Shown: in pieces, positions 16,793-25,578 of the stretch
Layout: every line of letters begins with the position of its first letter
Position numbering within the stretch: the stretch's first letter is position 1
NCBI RefSeq assembly: GCF_002250055.1
Contig: NZ_CP018866.1
Span: 202,001-266,000 of the forward strand
Length of the DNA: 64,000 nt
Direction: 5' to 3'
From: Sutcliffiella cohnii
GTDB taxonomy: Bacteria > Bacillota > Bacilli > Bacillales > Bacillaceae_I
The notes under the pieces: generated by a model
What the model was told of the DNA's origin: nothing
Databases searched by the model: none
What the model saw: the letters and a program-made list of their open reading frames with translations, nothing else
Program-made: the position numbers and the translations under genes

Positions 16793-18532
16793 ATGTTAAG
16801 AGTATTAAAATTTATTAAACCATACCGAATAGCCGTTTTTATCGCTTTAGCTTTAATGTTAACAGAGCTATTTGTAGAACTGTTTCATCCGTTATTAATG
16901 GCGAAAATTATTGATGACGGTATTTTGCAAGGGGATCTGTCTGTCGTCATGAAGTGGGGAGGAATAATGGTTGGTCTCTCGTTTGTTGCATTTGCAGCGG
17001 GAATCATTAACTCCTTTTTTGCGGCACATGTAAGTCAAAGCTTTGGATTTGATATTAGAAGAGCAATGTATGAAAAAATACAGTCATTTTCATTTGCAAA
17101 CTTTAACTTTTTTCCAACATCATCGTTAATAACGAGAATGACAAACGATGTTACCCAAATACAAAATACTGTTTTTATGAGTTTACGTATTATGCTCCGT
17201 GCACCGCTTCTTGTTATTGGCGGAGTAATTATGGCGCTATTCGTTAACTTCCGCTTAGCCTTATTCGTTTTAATTGCTGTTCCATTTCTTTTCTTTTTCT
17301 TAGTTTGGGTGATGAGGAAAGGATCTGGATTGTTTACTGCTGTTCAACAGAAAGTAGACGGAGTAAATAATGTAATGCGAGAAAATTTAGGCGGGATTCG
17401 CTTAATTAGAGCCTTTTTACGTCATGATCATGAAAGTAAACGGTTCACGAAAGCGAGTGGCGAGCTACAAGATAAAACCGTTCGTGCACTTCGCTTAATG
17501 GAAATTGCGATGCCAATTCTTTTACTCGTCATGAACTTAACAATCATTGCAGTATTATGGTTCGGAAATATCGGGGTTCAAAATAACAATGCACGAGTAG
17601 GAGAAATTGTTGCGATTGTTAACTACGTAACGAGAATAACGGGTGCACTGTCCATTTTATCTTTTATTATTATGGCATTCTCACGGGCAAAAGCATCGTC
17701 CACACGTTTAGCAGAAGTGTTAGAGGAGGAAATTGATTTAGTAGACATAGAGCAAGCAAAGGAAATGGAAACAGTCGACCCTCCTCATATTGAATTTGAT
17801 GCTGTTTCCTTCCGCTATCCAGGAACGAACACTACTGTTATTGAGGATATTTCATTTGAAGTAAAGCCTGGTGAAACAGTGGCGATATTAGGCTCAACAG
17901 GTTCGGGGAAATCTAGTTTATTTCAATTACTTCCACGGCTGTACGACGTTGATGAAGGGGCCATCTATATCGATGGGCAAGATATTAAACAATTAAAACT
18001 AGCTTATTTAAGAAGATTAATTGGATACGTTCCACAAGAATCGCTTCTTTTTACCGGAACAGTTAGTGACAACCTTTCATGGGGAAAAGAAAATGCAACG
18101 ATGGAAGAAATGATAGAAGCGACGAAAGCAGCACAAATTCATGATACGATTGAAAGATTACCTAAAGGCTATGAAACGAGATTAGGGCAAAAGGGAATTA
18201 ACTTATCAGGCGGACAAAAGCAACGACTCTCTATTGCGCGAGCATTAATAAGAAAGCCGAAAATTTTAATGATGGACGATAGTACGAGTGCGCTAGATTT
18301 AAAAACAGAAGGTAAACTGTTACAGGCTTTGAAAAAATACGAATGCACGACATTTATCATTACACAAAAAGTGAGTACCGCAACAGAGGCGGACAAAATA
18401 TTACTTATGGATGATGGTATGTTACTCGAGCAAGGAACACATGAATCACTATTGAAAGAGTCTTCTCTCTATCAAAAAATTTACGAGTCACAGTTCGGAG
18501 AGGAGGTATCTTATGCAAAAACAGCAAAATAA
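16793..18532 (+). CDS. ABC exporter half-transporter with degenerate ATP site
   Basis: A 579-aa fusion of a six-helix exporter domain (residues 1-310) and an ATPase domain. Walker A is GSTGSGKS, the signature is LSGGQKQ, and Walker B is ILMMDDSTSALD. The catalytic glutamate after Walker B is replaced by aspartate, and the switch histidine by glutamine (IITQKVST). These changes mark the non-catalytic half of heterodimeric exporters such as BmrCD and TM287/288. It overlaps the next gene by 20 bp. It resembles the YfiB/YfiC pair of B. subtilis; the substrate is unknown, with drugs or lipids possible. Confidence 0.9.
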   Translation: MLRVLKFIKPYRIAVFIALALMLTELFVELFHPLLMAKIIDDGILQGDLSVVMKWGGIMVGLSFVAFAAGIINSFFAAHVSQSFGFDIRRAMYEKIQSFSFANFNFFPTSSLITRMTNDVTQIQNTVFMSLRIMLRAPLLVIGGVIMALFVNFRLALFVLIAVPFLFFFLVWVMRKGSGLFTAVQQKVDGVNNVMRENLGGIRLIRAFLRHDHESKRFTKASGELQDKTVRALRLMEIAMPILLLVMNLTIIAVLWFGNIGVQNNNARVGEIVAIVNYVTRITGALSILSFIIMAFSRAKASSTRLAEVLEEEIDLVDIEQAKEMETVDPPHIEFDAVSFRYPGTNTTVIEDISFEVKPGETVAILGSTGSGKSSLFQLLPRLYDVDEGAIYIDGQDIKQLKLAYLRRLIGYVPQESLLFTGTVSDNLSWGKENATMEEMIEATKAAQIHDTIERLPKGYETRLGQKGINLSGGQKQRLSIARALIRKPKILMMDDSTSALDLKTEGKLLQALKKYECTTFIITQKVSTATEADKILLMDDGMLLEQGTHESLLKESSLYQKIYESQFGEEVSYAKTAK

Positions 18533-20279
18533 AAAAGCAAAAGATATGTTCGGGACTCTAAAACGAATTTGGCAATATCTTGCCGTGAAAAAAGGCATTC
18601 TAATTTTAGTATTTTTAATGGTTATCGTCAGTTCGGCATTAGGGTTACTCGGTCCGTTTCTCGTTGGGATGGCAATAGATGACTATATTGTAGAACAACA
18701 GCTTGGTGGCTTCATTCCGGTGTTAATCGGTCTCGTGTTCATTTACATTTTTTATTCCTTATCGATGTGGCTACAAAACTATTGGATGATTGGAATTGCC
18801 CAAGATGCGGTATATACGATGAGAACGCAACTTTTCCATCATCTCCATCGATTACCGATTCCATTTTTCGATAAGCGACAACACGGAGAGTTAATGAGCA
18901 GAGTAACAAATGATATTGAAAACGTAAGTTCTACATTAAATAGCTCCGTTATTCAAGTTTTCTCAAGTGTCTTAACATTAGTCGGAACAGTGTCTGTTAT
19001 GTTGTACTTAAGCCCTTTAATGACGGCCATTACATTAACGATTGTTCCTGCAATGTTTTTAGGTTTACGTTGGATCACGAAGAGAACTGGCCCGTTGTTC
19101 AAAGAAACGCAAAAAAATCTCGGAGAGCTAAACGGCTTTATCGAAGAGACAATTTCCGGACAACGTATCGTTAAAACATTTTCACAAGAAGAAAGAGTGA
19201 TGGAGGAGTTTGAAGAAAAGGCGACAACTTTAAGAAAAACAGCCTATTGGGCACAAACATACTCCGGTTTCATCCCAAAATTAATGAATATGTTAAATAA
19301 CTTAAGCTTTGCCATTATTGCGGGTGTTGGTGGAGTGCTAGCCCTCAACGGTGTTAGTGGCATTACGATCGGGGTTATCGTTATTTTTGCAGAGTACTCG
19401 CGCCAATTTACTCGTCCATTGAATGACTTGGCGAACCAGTTTAATACACTTCTTTCAGCGATTGCTGGAGCGGAAAGAGTATTTGATATTTTGGATGAAG
19501 ACGTGGAAGCCGCTAATGAAAAGAATGCGGTGGAAATTTCCTCTGTTAAAGGAGAAATTGAGTTTCAAAACGCAACTTTTTCATATGAAGACGATGACCA
19601 AACGATTAAAAATGTTAGCTTTATCGCTTCTCCAGGAGAAACGGTAGCATTTGTTGGACCTACTGGTGCAGGAAAAACGACGATTATTAATTTAATTTCA
19701 CGCTTTTACGATTTAGATAGCGGGAAAATTCTTATTGACGGTCATGACATCTCTAAAGTGAAAAGAGCAAGTTTACGAAGCCATATGGCATTTGTGCTCC
19801 AAGATTCCTTCCTGTTTGAGGGGACTATTTTAGAAAATATTCGCTACGGAAGATTGAATGCAACTGATGAAGAAATAGTAGAAGCGGCAAAAGAGGCAAA
19901 CGCACACAGTTTTATTATGAGACTACCGAAAGGATATGAAACTGTTTTATCCCAAGACGGCGGCGGTATTAGCCAAGGACAAAAACAGCTATTGTCGATA
20001 GCGAGAGCCATCCTTGCCAACCCATCTATTTTAATACTAGATGAAGCAACAAGTAGTATTGATACAATTACCGAAGTGAAGATTCAAGAAGCACTACAAC
20101 GTTTAATGGAAGGGCGAACAAGCTTCGTCATCGCTCACCGTCTAAACACCATTCAAAAAGCAGATCAAATTTTAGTATTAAAAGAAGGTCAAATCATCGA
20201 AAAAGGCAACCATGAAGAGTTAATGGAGAGTAAAGGATTTTACTACGAGTTATTTTCAAGTCAAAAAAGAGTTGGGTAG
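18513..20279 (+). CDS. ABC exporter half-transporter, catalytic partner
   Basis: A 588-aa partner of the preceding gene, also exporter helices plus an ATPase domain. Walker A is GPTGAGKT, Walker B is ILILDEATSSID with the catalytic glutamate, and the switch histidine is in VIAHRLNT. Its signature is unusual, ISQGQKQ instead of LSGGQ. Together the two subunits make one competent site and one degenerate site, as expected for a heterodimer. GAGGAGG precedes the ATG, inside the end of the upstream gene, so translation is coupled. Confidence 0.9.
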   Translation: MQKQQNKKAKDMFGTLKRIWQYLAVKKGILILVFLMVIVSSALGLLGPFLVGMAIDDYIVEQQLGGFIPVLIGLVFIYIFYSLSMWLQNYWMIGIAQDAVYTMRTQLFHHLHRLPIPFFDKRQHGELMSRVTNDIENVSSTLNSSVIQVFSSVLTLVGTVSVMLYLSPLMTAITLTIVPAMFLGLRWITKRTGPLFKETQKNLGELNGFIEETISGQRIVKTFSQEERVMEEFEEKATTLRKTAYWAQTYSGFIPKLMNMLNNLSFAIIAGVGGVLALNGVSGITIGVIVIFAEYSRQFTRPLNDLANQFNTLLSAIAGAERVFDILDEDVEAANEKNAVEISSVKGEIEFQNATFSYEDDDQTIKNVSFIASPGETVAFVGPTGAGKTTIINLISRFYDLDSGKILIDGHDISKVKRASLRSHMAFVLQDSFLFEGTILENIRYGRLNATDEEIVEAAKEANAHSFIMRLPKGYETVLSQDGGGISQGQKQLLSIARAILANPSILILDEATSSIDTITEVKIQEALQRLMEGRTSFVIAHRLNTIQKADQILVLKEGQIIEKGNHEELMESKGFYYELFSSQKRVG

Positions 20280-20296
20280 ATTATTGAGTCGAGGCT

Positions 20297-20336
20297 GTCC
20301 AAAAAGTCAGGAGTTACTGGCTTTTGGGCTTTTTTA
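20297..20336 (+). terminator. Terminator of the ABC exporter operon
   Basis: GTCCAAAAAGTCAG pairs with CTGGCTTTTGGGC, then TTTTTTA. A very similar element (GTCCCAAAAGT...ACTTTTGGGGC) ends the gene at 38547, and in both places a 21-bp word array follows. Confidence 0.87.
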
Positions 20337-20421
20337 TTTTTGTTGAATGGTGTGGCTATCTGATTGGCTTGTATCAAAGGAGTGAATGGGGGCCGCAACG
20401 ATTTGCGAAAAGCTCGTGGTG

Positions 20422-21000
20422 GAACAGAAACGGTTGGGTGTTGAACAGAAAATAGAGGTTGTTGAACAGAAATCGTGTTATGTGAAACAGAAACACGAAC
20501 CAGGCTGGGAAAAGTCCGTCCGAACGGTCGATGTGGAACAGAATCGATAGGATGTTGAACAGAAACTCGAGGATGTAGAACAGAAATTGAGTTGTGTGAA
20601 ACAGAAACGTGTACCAGGCTGGGAAAAGTCCATCCGAACGGTTGATATGGAACAGAATCGACAGGGTGTTGAACAGAAAACCGAGGATGTAGAACAGAAA
20701 TCGTGTTATGTGAAACAGAAACACGAACCAGACTGGGAAAAATCCGTCCGAACAGGCCATTTGGAACAGAACCGATAGGATGTTGAACAGAAACTCGAGG
20801 ATGTAGAACAGAAATTGAGTTGTGTGAAACAGAAACGTGTACCAGGCTGGGAAAAGTCCGTCCGACCGGTCGATGTGGAACAGAACCAATAGGATGTTGA
20901 ACAGAAAACCGAGGATGTTGAACGGAAATCGTGTTATGTAATACAGAACCGCAAACCAGGCTTGAAAAATTACATTCGAACCAGCAATGTTTTTCAGAAT
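20422..21000 (+). repeat. 21-bp phased word array A (GAACAGAA)
   Basis: Word GAACAGAA or GAAACAGAA occurs in blocks of four spaced exactly 21 bp, then a 51-bp gap, giving a 114-bp super-period. Block starts are 20422, 20536, 20650, 20764 and 20878; the words of the first block start at 20422, 20443, 20464 and 20485. A decayed sixth block begins in phase at 20992. The gap carries a conserved ACCAGGCTGGGAAAAGTCCGTCCGA-like stretch. There are five full blocks (20 words). The region 20337-21186 holds no gene; open frames on the minus strand lack ribosome sites. Confidence 0.9.
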
Positions 21001-21186
21001 GTGAAAATGGTTTGCAGTTGAATTATATAAAATAACTTTCTATTTTGTGCATTTCTACAAACATCTACAAAATCAATTGTTTTTTTTACTAAAAGTGTTG
21101 TCTTATTTATATCATTAAATTATAATTCAATTAATATAATTTTCTGAAAAGTGGAAATTGTACATGTGTGAAGGGGAGGGAATATT

Positions 21187-22662
21187 TTGGCTGAAAAAAC
21201 AGAGTTAGAAAAAGTGGTTAGTTTTTTAGTAGACATTTTATGGAGCACGCCAATGATTGTGCTTTGTCTAGGAGTAGGTCTATACTTTACGTTTTTTACA
21301 AAGTTCGTACAAGTAAGGCTTATTAAGGACATGGTCGTTCAAATGTTTAAAGGGAAAAGTTCTAGTGCTGGAGTTTCATCGTTCCAAGCGCTAGCGATTT
21401 CATTATCAGGACGCGTAGGAACAGGTAACATTGCCGGTACTGCAACGGCTATTTTTTATGGTGGCCCTGGGGCAGTATTTTGGATGTGGACGATTGCCTT
21501 TATTGGTGCAGCAAGTGCATTCATTGAGTCTACACTAGCACAAATCTATAAAGAAAAGCGTGATGGGCAATATCGTGGGGGACCAGCTTATTACATTGAA
21601 AAAGGTATAGGTTGGAAATGGTATGCCATTCTTTTTGCGATTTCAGCAATTTTAGCAATGAGTTTGCTAATGCCTGGAATTCAAGCAAATGCGATTGGTG
21701 AAGGGTTAAGTAACGCCTTTAGTTTTAACAAAACGTGGATTGCGGTAATTTTAGTAGTAGTTTTAGCAGCGATTATTTTTGGTGGAGTTAAAAGGATTGC
21801 TTCTGTAGCGCAAGTAGTTGTTCCATTTATGGCAATTGCGTATGTCTTTTTATCTATTATTATCGTTATTATGAATGTTACAGCATTACCAGAAGTTTTC
21901 GGTTTAATCTTTAGAAGTGCTTTTGCAGTTGATTCTGCCTTTGGTGGAATTATCGGTATGGCCATTGCTTGGGGAGTAAAACGTGGTATTTATTCCAACG
22001 AAGCTGGTCAAGGTACAGGACCGCACGCAGCAGCGGCAGCGGAAGTATCTCACCCGGCAAAACAAGGGCTTGTGCAATCTTTCTCTGTTTATATCGATAC
22101 GTTACTTGTTTGTTCAGCAACAGCATTTATGATTCTCTTCACAGGTATGTACAACGTTCAAGGTCCAGATGATACGATGCTTCGAAGTAATTTAGGTGAA
22201 ACAGTTTCTGCTGGTCCTGCCTATACGCAAGCCGCAATTGAATCCGTTCTACCTGGATTTGGGGCTGGATTCGTAGGTATCGCTCTGATGTTCTTTGCAT
22301 TTACAACAATCATGGCTTATTACTATATTGCCGAAACAAATGTTGCCTATATTTTCAAAGGAAAATGGAATAAATATGGAATGCTTGCTTTAAAAGTAAT
22401 TCTATTAATCTCTGTTTATCTTGGAACGGTTAACGAGGCTGGGGCAGTATGGGATTTAGGTGACGTCGGGCTCGGTATAATGGTATGGCTGAACTTAATA
22501 GCCATTGTTATTTTAGCAAAACCAGCGTTGAAGACATTGAAGGATTACGACGAACAACGTAAGCAAGGTTTAGACCCGACTTTTGATCCAGAAAAACTAG
22601 GTATTAAAAATGCAGAGTTCTGGACAGAAGAATATAAAAAAGAAGAAGATAAAGTTTCGTAA
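21187..22662 (+). CDS. Sodium:alanine symporter family (AGCS) transporter
   Basis: A 491-aa amino-acid/sodium symporter of the AlsT/GlnT group with about eleven helices. Family motifs are visible: SLSGRVGTGNIAGTATAIFYGGPGAVFWMW, then RGGPAYYIEKG and GVKRGIYSNEAGQGTGPHAAAAAEVSHPAKQG. Substrates in this family are alanine, glycine or glutamine. The TTG at 21187 has AAGGGGAGGG upstream. A paralogue lies at 52985-54403, and both are followed by a terminator and a 21-bp word array. Confidence 0.9.
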   Translation: MAEKTELEKVVSFLVDILWSTPMIVLCLGVGLYFTFFTKFVQVRLIKDMVVQMFKGKSSSAGVSSFQALAISLSGRVGTGNIAGTATAIFYGGPGAVFWMWTIAFIGAASAFIESTLAQIYKEKRDGQYRGGPAYYIEKGIGWKWYAILFAISAILAMSLLMPGIQANAIGEGLSNAFSFNKTWIAVILVVVLAAIIFGGVKRIASVAQVVVPFMAIAYVFLSIIIVIMNVTALPEVFGLIFRSAFAVDSAFGGIIGMAIAWGVKRGIYSNEAGQGTGPHAAAAAEVSHPAKQGLVQSFSVYIDTLLVCSATAFMILFTGMYNVQGPDDTMLRSNLGETVSAGPAYTQAAIESVLPGFGAGFVGIALMFFAFTTIMAYYYIAETNVAYIFKGKWNKYGMLALKVILLISVYLGTVNEAGAVWDLGDVGLGIMVWLNLIAIVILAKPALKTLKDYDEQRKQGLDPTFDPEKLGIKNAEFWTEEYKKEEDKVS

Positions 22663-22668
22663 ACAATG

Positions 22669-22705
22669 TAAGGTGCGTGGTTCATGCAGAGCCCGCACCT
22701 TTTTT
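22669..22705 (+). terminator. Terminator of the AGCS gene
   Basis: AAGGTGCG / CGCACCTT followed by T6. Word array B begins 36 bp further on. Confidence 0.87.
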
Positions 22706-22740
22706 GTGTTCTGCGAGCTGAAATATGAGCCAGTGAACTA

Positions 22741-23133
22741 TTTATGTGTGTTGCAAATCGATTTATGTGGGCCAACAGTCAAATTATGTGTGCAAGGTCT
22801 TCGCTTATGTTGGACACGATCAGAAATAAGAGTCTATTCCCGATTTATGTGTGTCGTGAATCAATTTATGTGGGGAACCCGCGAATTTATGTGTGCCAAG
22901 TGACCGTTTATGTGGGACACGATCAGAAATAAGAGCACGTGCTCCATTTATGTGTGTCGTGAATCAATTTATGTGGGGAACCCGCGAATTTATTTGTGCC
23001 AAGTCCCCGTTTATGTGGGGCACGAGCAGAAATAAGAGCACGTGCTCCATTTATGTGTGTCGTGAATCAATTTATGTGGGAAACCCGCGAATTTATGTGT
23101 GCCAAGTCCCCGTTTATGTGGGGCACAAGCAGA
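22741..23133 (+). repeat. 21-bp phased word array B (TTTATGTG)
   Basis: Four blocks of four TTTATGTG words. Word starts are 22741, 22762, 22783, 22804; 22844, 22865, 22886, 22907; 22947, 22968, 22989, 23010; and 23050, 23071, 23092, 23113. Spacing is 21, 21, 21, 40, an exact 103-bp super-period; a few words differ by one base. The 40-bp step carries GGACACGATCAGAAATAAGA-like sequence. Because 103 is not a multiple of three, the open frames here cannot stay in register, so it is not coding. The rest of the gap, 23134-23250, shows nothing clear. Confidence 0.92.
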
Positions 23134-23250
23134 AATATAAGGCAGCCCTCCTGTAAAACAGAAATTAGTTTCCCATCGTACCCTGAATTTTGCGACACGC
23201 ATAATCAATTGGCAAACGCATACCCGTCCGATTTTTACAACCCAACAGCA

Positions 23251-23282
23251 ACAAAAACCCACCTTACCATACGAAGGTGGGC
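23251..23282 (-). terminator. Terminator of the Rieske/FAD oxidoreductase gene
   Basis: On the minus strand CCCACCTT / AAGGTGGG with an eight-base loop, followed by TTTTTG. Confidence 0.85.
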
Positions 23283-23327
23283 TCAACAATATGTATCAAT
23301 CAAACGTTTGTTTGAAGTGGAACTCGC

Positions 23328-24866
23328 CTAGTTTACGTTAATTTGTTTTAACGGTTTATCGGCAGGGCCTTCTAATACTTCGCCTTTAACGGAGAACCTT
23401 GATCCGTGACAAGGGCAATCCCAGGACCGTTCTCCATCGTTCCATTCTAATTCGCATTTCATATGTGTACACGTTGTATCAACGCAATAAACATTTCCTT
23501 GTTCGTCCTTGTAAGCACCAGCTCGTTCCCCGTTAACAGTAACGACTGCACCTTCATCTAGTTTTAAATCTTTTATCTCTCTTGTAGGTCTTTCAAGCTT
23601 ACCTTCAATTAAATGTCCAGCAACATCAAAGTTAGTAGTGATAAACTTTTTCAAGCTTGGATCCGCTACAAATCGAGAAGGAGAGAATAACTCCTTATAT
23701 TTATTATCATTTTCTAAAATGATATCTTTTAGCAACGTGGCTGCAAATGTGCCGTTTGTCATCCCCCATTTTCGATAGCCGGTGGCAATTAAAATACGTG
23801 GGCTATTTTCGGTAATATGTCCGATATACGGCATTTTGTCTAACGTGTATAAATCTTGGGCTGACCAGCGATAGGCAATTTCTTTCATACCAAGCACTTG
23901 CTCGCCGAATGTTTGTAATGCTTCGTAGTGCTCTTTTGTATTTTTACCTTGACCAGTTTTATGGCCGTCTCCGCTAATAAGTACATACTCTTGCCCTTTA
24001 ATTGTCACGGAACGTAGCGATCTTTTAGGGCTATCAGAGCTGTAATACATCCCACCAGGATATGGAGCATCAATTTTTGCTGCAAGCACGTATGATCTTT
24101 CTGCATACATGCGAGAAAAATAAAAGCCTTTTGCATCATAAAAAGGAAAATGAGAAGCCGCCACAATGTAATTACATTTAATTTTTGGTCCTTCTTTTGT
24201 AATCACTTTTAGCTCTGGTGTCTCTTCTACATCCACTGCTACTGTATGTTCAAATATTTGCCCGCCGTTATTAACTATTTCGGTAAGTAGCGTGTTCAAA
24301 TATTGTAACGGGTGAAACTGGGCTTGTTCTTTCATGGCAAGAACTGATTGTGTCTCAATGGAAAAAGGAATGCTATTTTTCAGTTCATTTGGAATGCCAA
24401 GTCGTTCATAGGCTGCATACTCTTTTCTAACCTTTTGATCGTCTGCGTCACTAATGGAATAAATAATCGCGTCTTGCGTTTTAAAGTCGCATTCAATTCT
24501 TTTTTGACTAACAAGATTTTTTACATAATGAATAGCATCTGTACTTGCTTCGTAATATAGTTTTGTTTTTTCTACTCCGAAATGATTAATGAATTCATCA
24601 TAAATGATACCGTGTTGTGCCGTTAATTTAGCTGTAGTATGACCGGTAGTCCCATTTAAAAGGTGGTCGGCATCAATAAGTACTACTTTTACCCCGGCTT
24701 GTGTTAATTCATAGGCGGTTGTAATTCCAGTAATACCACCCCCAACGATACAAACTTCGGCTTCAATGTCATGTGTTAATTTTTCAAAAGAGGGTAAGTC
24801 TACACTTTGTCGCCAATAAGGCTCGGGTGATTTCGGTAGTTCGTTATTGTCGTTTTGTACGTTCAT
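23328..24866 (-). CDS. FAD-dependent oxidoreductase with C-terminal Rieske domain
   Basis: A 512-aa fusion. The N-terminal DAO-type FAD domain has the dinucleotide motif VCIVGGGITGITTAYEL at residues about 37-53. The C-terminal Rieske [2Fe-2S] domain has both ligand pairs, CTHMKCELEW and CPCHGSRF. It belongs to the YhfW-like group found across Bacillus; the substrate is not established. The ATG at 24866 has AGGAGG seven bases upstream. It is divergent from a TetR gene with a palindromic operator between them, so the regulator may control both. Confidence 0.88.
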   Translation of the reverse strand: MNVQNDNNELPKSPEPYWRQSVDLPSFEKLTHDIEAEVCIVGGGITGITTAYELTQAGVKVVLIDADHLLNGTTGHTTAKLTAQHGIIYDEFINHFGVEKTKLYYEASTDAIHYVKNLVSQKRIECDFKTQDAIIYSISDADDQKVRKEYAAYERLGIPNELKNSIPFSIETQSVLAMKEQAQFHPLQYLNTLLTEIVNNGGQIFEHTVAVDVEETPELKVITKEGPKIKCNYIVAASHFPFYDAKGFYFSRMYAERSYVLAAKIDAPYPGGMYYSSDSPKRSLRSVTIKGQEYVLISGDGHKTGQGKNTKEHYEALQTFGEQVLGMKEIAYRWSAQDLYTLDKMPYIGHITENSPRILIATGYRKWGMTNGTFAATLLKDIILENDNKYKELFSPSRFVADPSLKKFITTNFDVAGHLIEGKLERPTREIKDLKLDEGAVVTVNGERAGAYKDEQGNVYCVDTTCTHMKCELEWNDGERSWDCPCHGSRFSVKGEVLEGPADKPLKQINVN

Positions 24867-24963
24867 CATCTTTCCTCCTATAACTTCTATGTTCATAATT
24901 TTTCCAAGTAAGAGAAAAACATGTATTTATATATTGCAAATAACAAAAAGAAGGAATATAATT

Positions 24964-24984
24964 TTATTAACCAGTGGTCAATAA
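24964..24984. promoter_or_regulatory. Palindromic operator, probable TetR site
   Basis: TTATTAACCA-G-TGGTCAATAA, two 10-bp arms with one mismatch. It lies immediately before and touching the ribosome site of the TetR gene, and 98 bp before the divergent oxidoreductase start. Confidence 0.7.
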
Positions 24985-24999
24985 AAGGAGAAAATTAAG

Positions 25000-25578
25000 A
25001 TGACACCTAGAAAATCGAAGAAGGACGAATTAACGCAGCAAATGATTTTAGATACGGCCAGAGAAATATTTGTGAAAAAAGGCTACAAAGAAACATCAAT
25101 GAGAGTAATAGCGAAAGAGTTAAACTGTAGTCACGGTGCCATTTACTACTATTTTAAAGATAAAGCTGAGCTTCTCTATGCCATTATTAACGCTGATTTC
25201 CAACTTTTGAACAATCTAATTGATACTATTTTACAATCAGATCAGTCTAACGGGGAAAAGCTACGAGCTATTCTATTTAGCTATCTTCAGTTCGGGTTGG
25301 AAAATAAGAGTCATTATGAAGTGATGTTTTTAATGAAAAGAGAAGGCGGGGGAAGCGAGTCGGGACCGAATGTATCGTACGAAAAGTTTGCTCATGCACT
25401 TAATCAATTAGGTGGTGGCACAATTTCCATTAAGCAAATTTGGTCTGTCTTTTTAGCTCTACACGGATTTGTAAGTCAATACTGTTGGACAAATCAAACA
25501 TTTGAAGACGTGAAGCAGTTGGCGGAATCTCATGTTGATTTTATATGGAAAGGATTAAACTTAGAGGAGATGATGTAG
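25000..25578 (+). CDS. TetR/AcrR-family regulator
   Basis: A 192-aa one-component regulator. The N-terminal HTH is clear (REIFVKKGYKETSMRVIAKELNCSHGAIYYYFKDKAELLYAII, residues 22-64), and the C-terminal ligand domain is variable. AAAAGGAGA precedes the ATG and overlaps the operator palindrome, fitting autorepression. The stop TAG shares its G with the GTG start of the NAD-binding protein gene, so the two are coupled. Ligand unknown. Confidence 0.88.
   Translation: MTPRKSKKDELTQQMILDTAREIFVKKGYKETSMRVIAKELNCSHGAIYYYFKDKAELLYAIINADFQLLNNLIDTILQSDQSNGEKLRAILFSYLQFGLENKSHYEVMFLMKREGGGSESGPNVSYEKFAHALNQLGGGTISIKQIWSVFLALHGFVSQYCWTNQTFEDVKQLAESHVDFIWKGLNLEEMM

Noticed and set aside
20374-20889. 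171-codon minus-strand frame rich in FLF/LF repeats across array A
   Set aside because: It is the reverse reading of the GAACAGAA words; no ribosome site, and the phase is explained by the 21 and 114-bp periods.
20422-23133. CRISPR arrays
   Set aside because: The conserved words are only 8-9 bases with 12-13 variable bases between, spacers are themselves repeated between blocks, and no cas genes are present.
22610-23331. Several overlapping plus-strand frames with MCVVNQFMWG-type repeats in array B
   Set aside because: The 103-bp unit shifts frame each block, so no single protein repeat is maintained, and ribosome sites are lacking.
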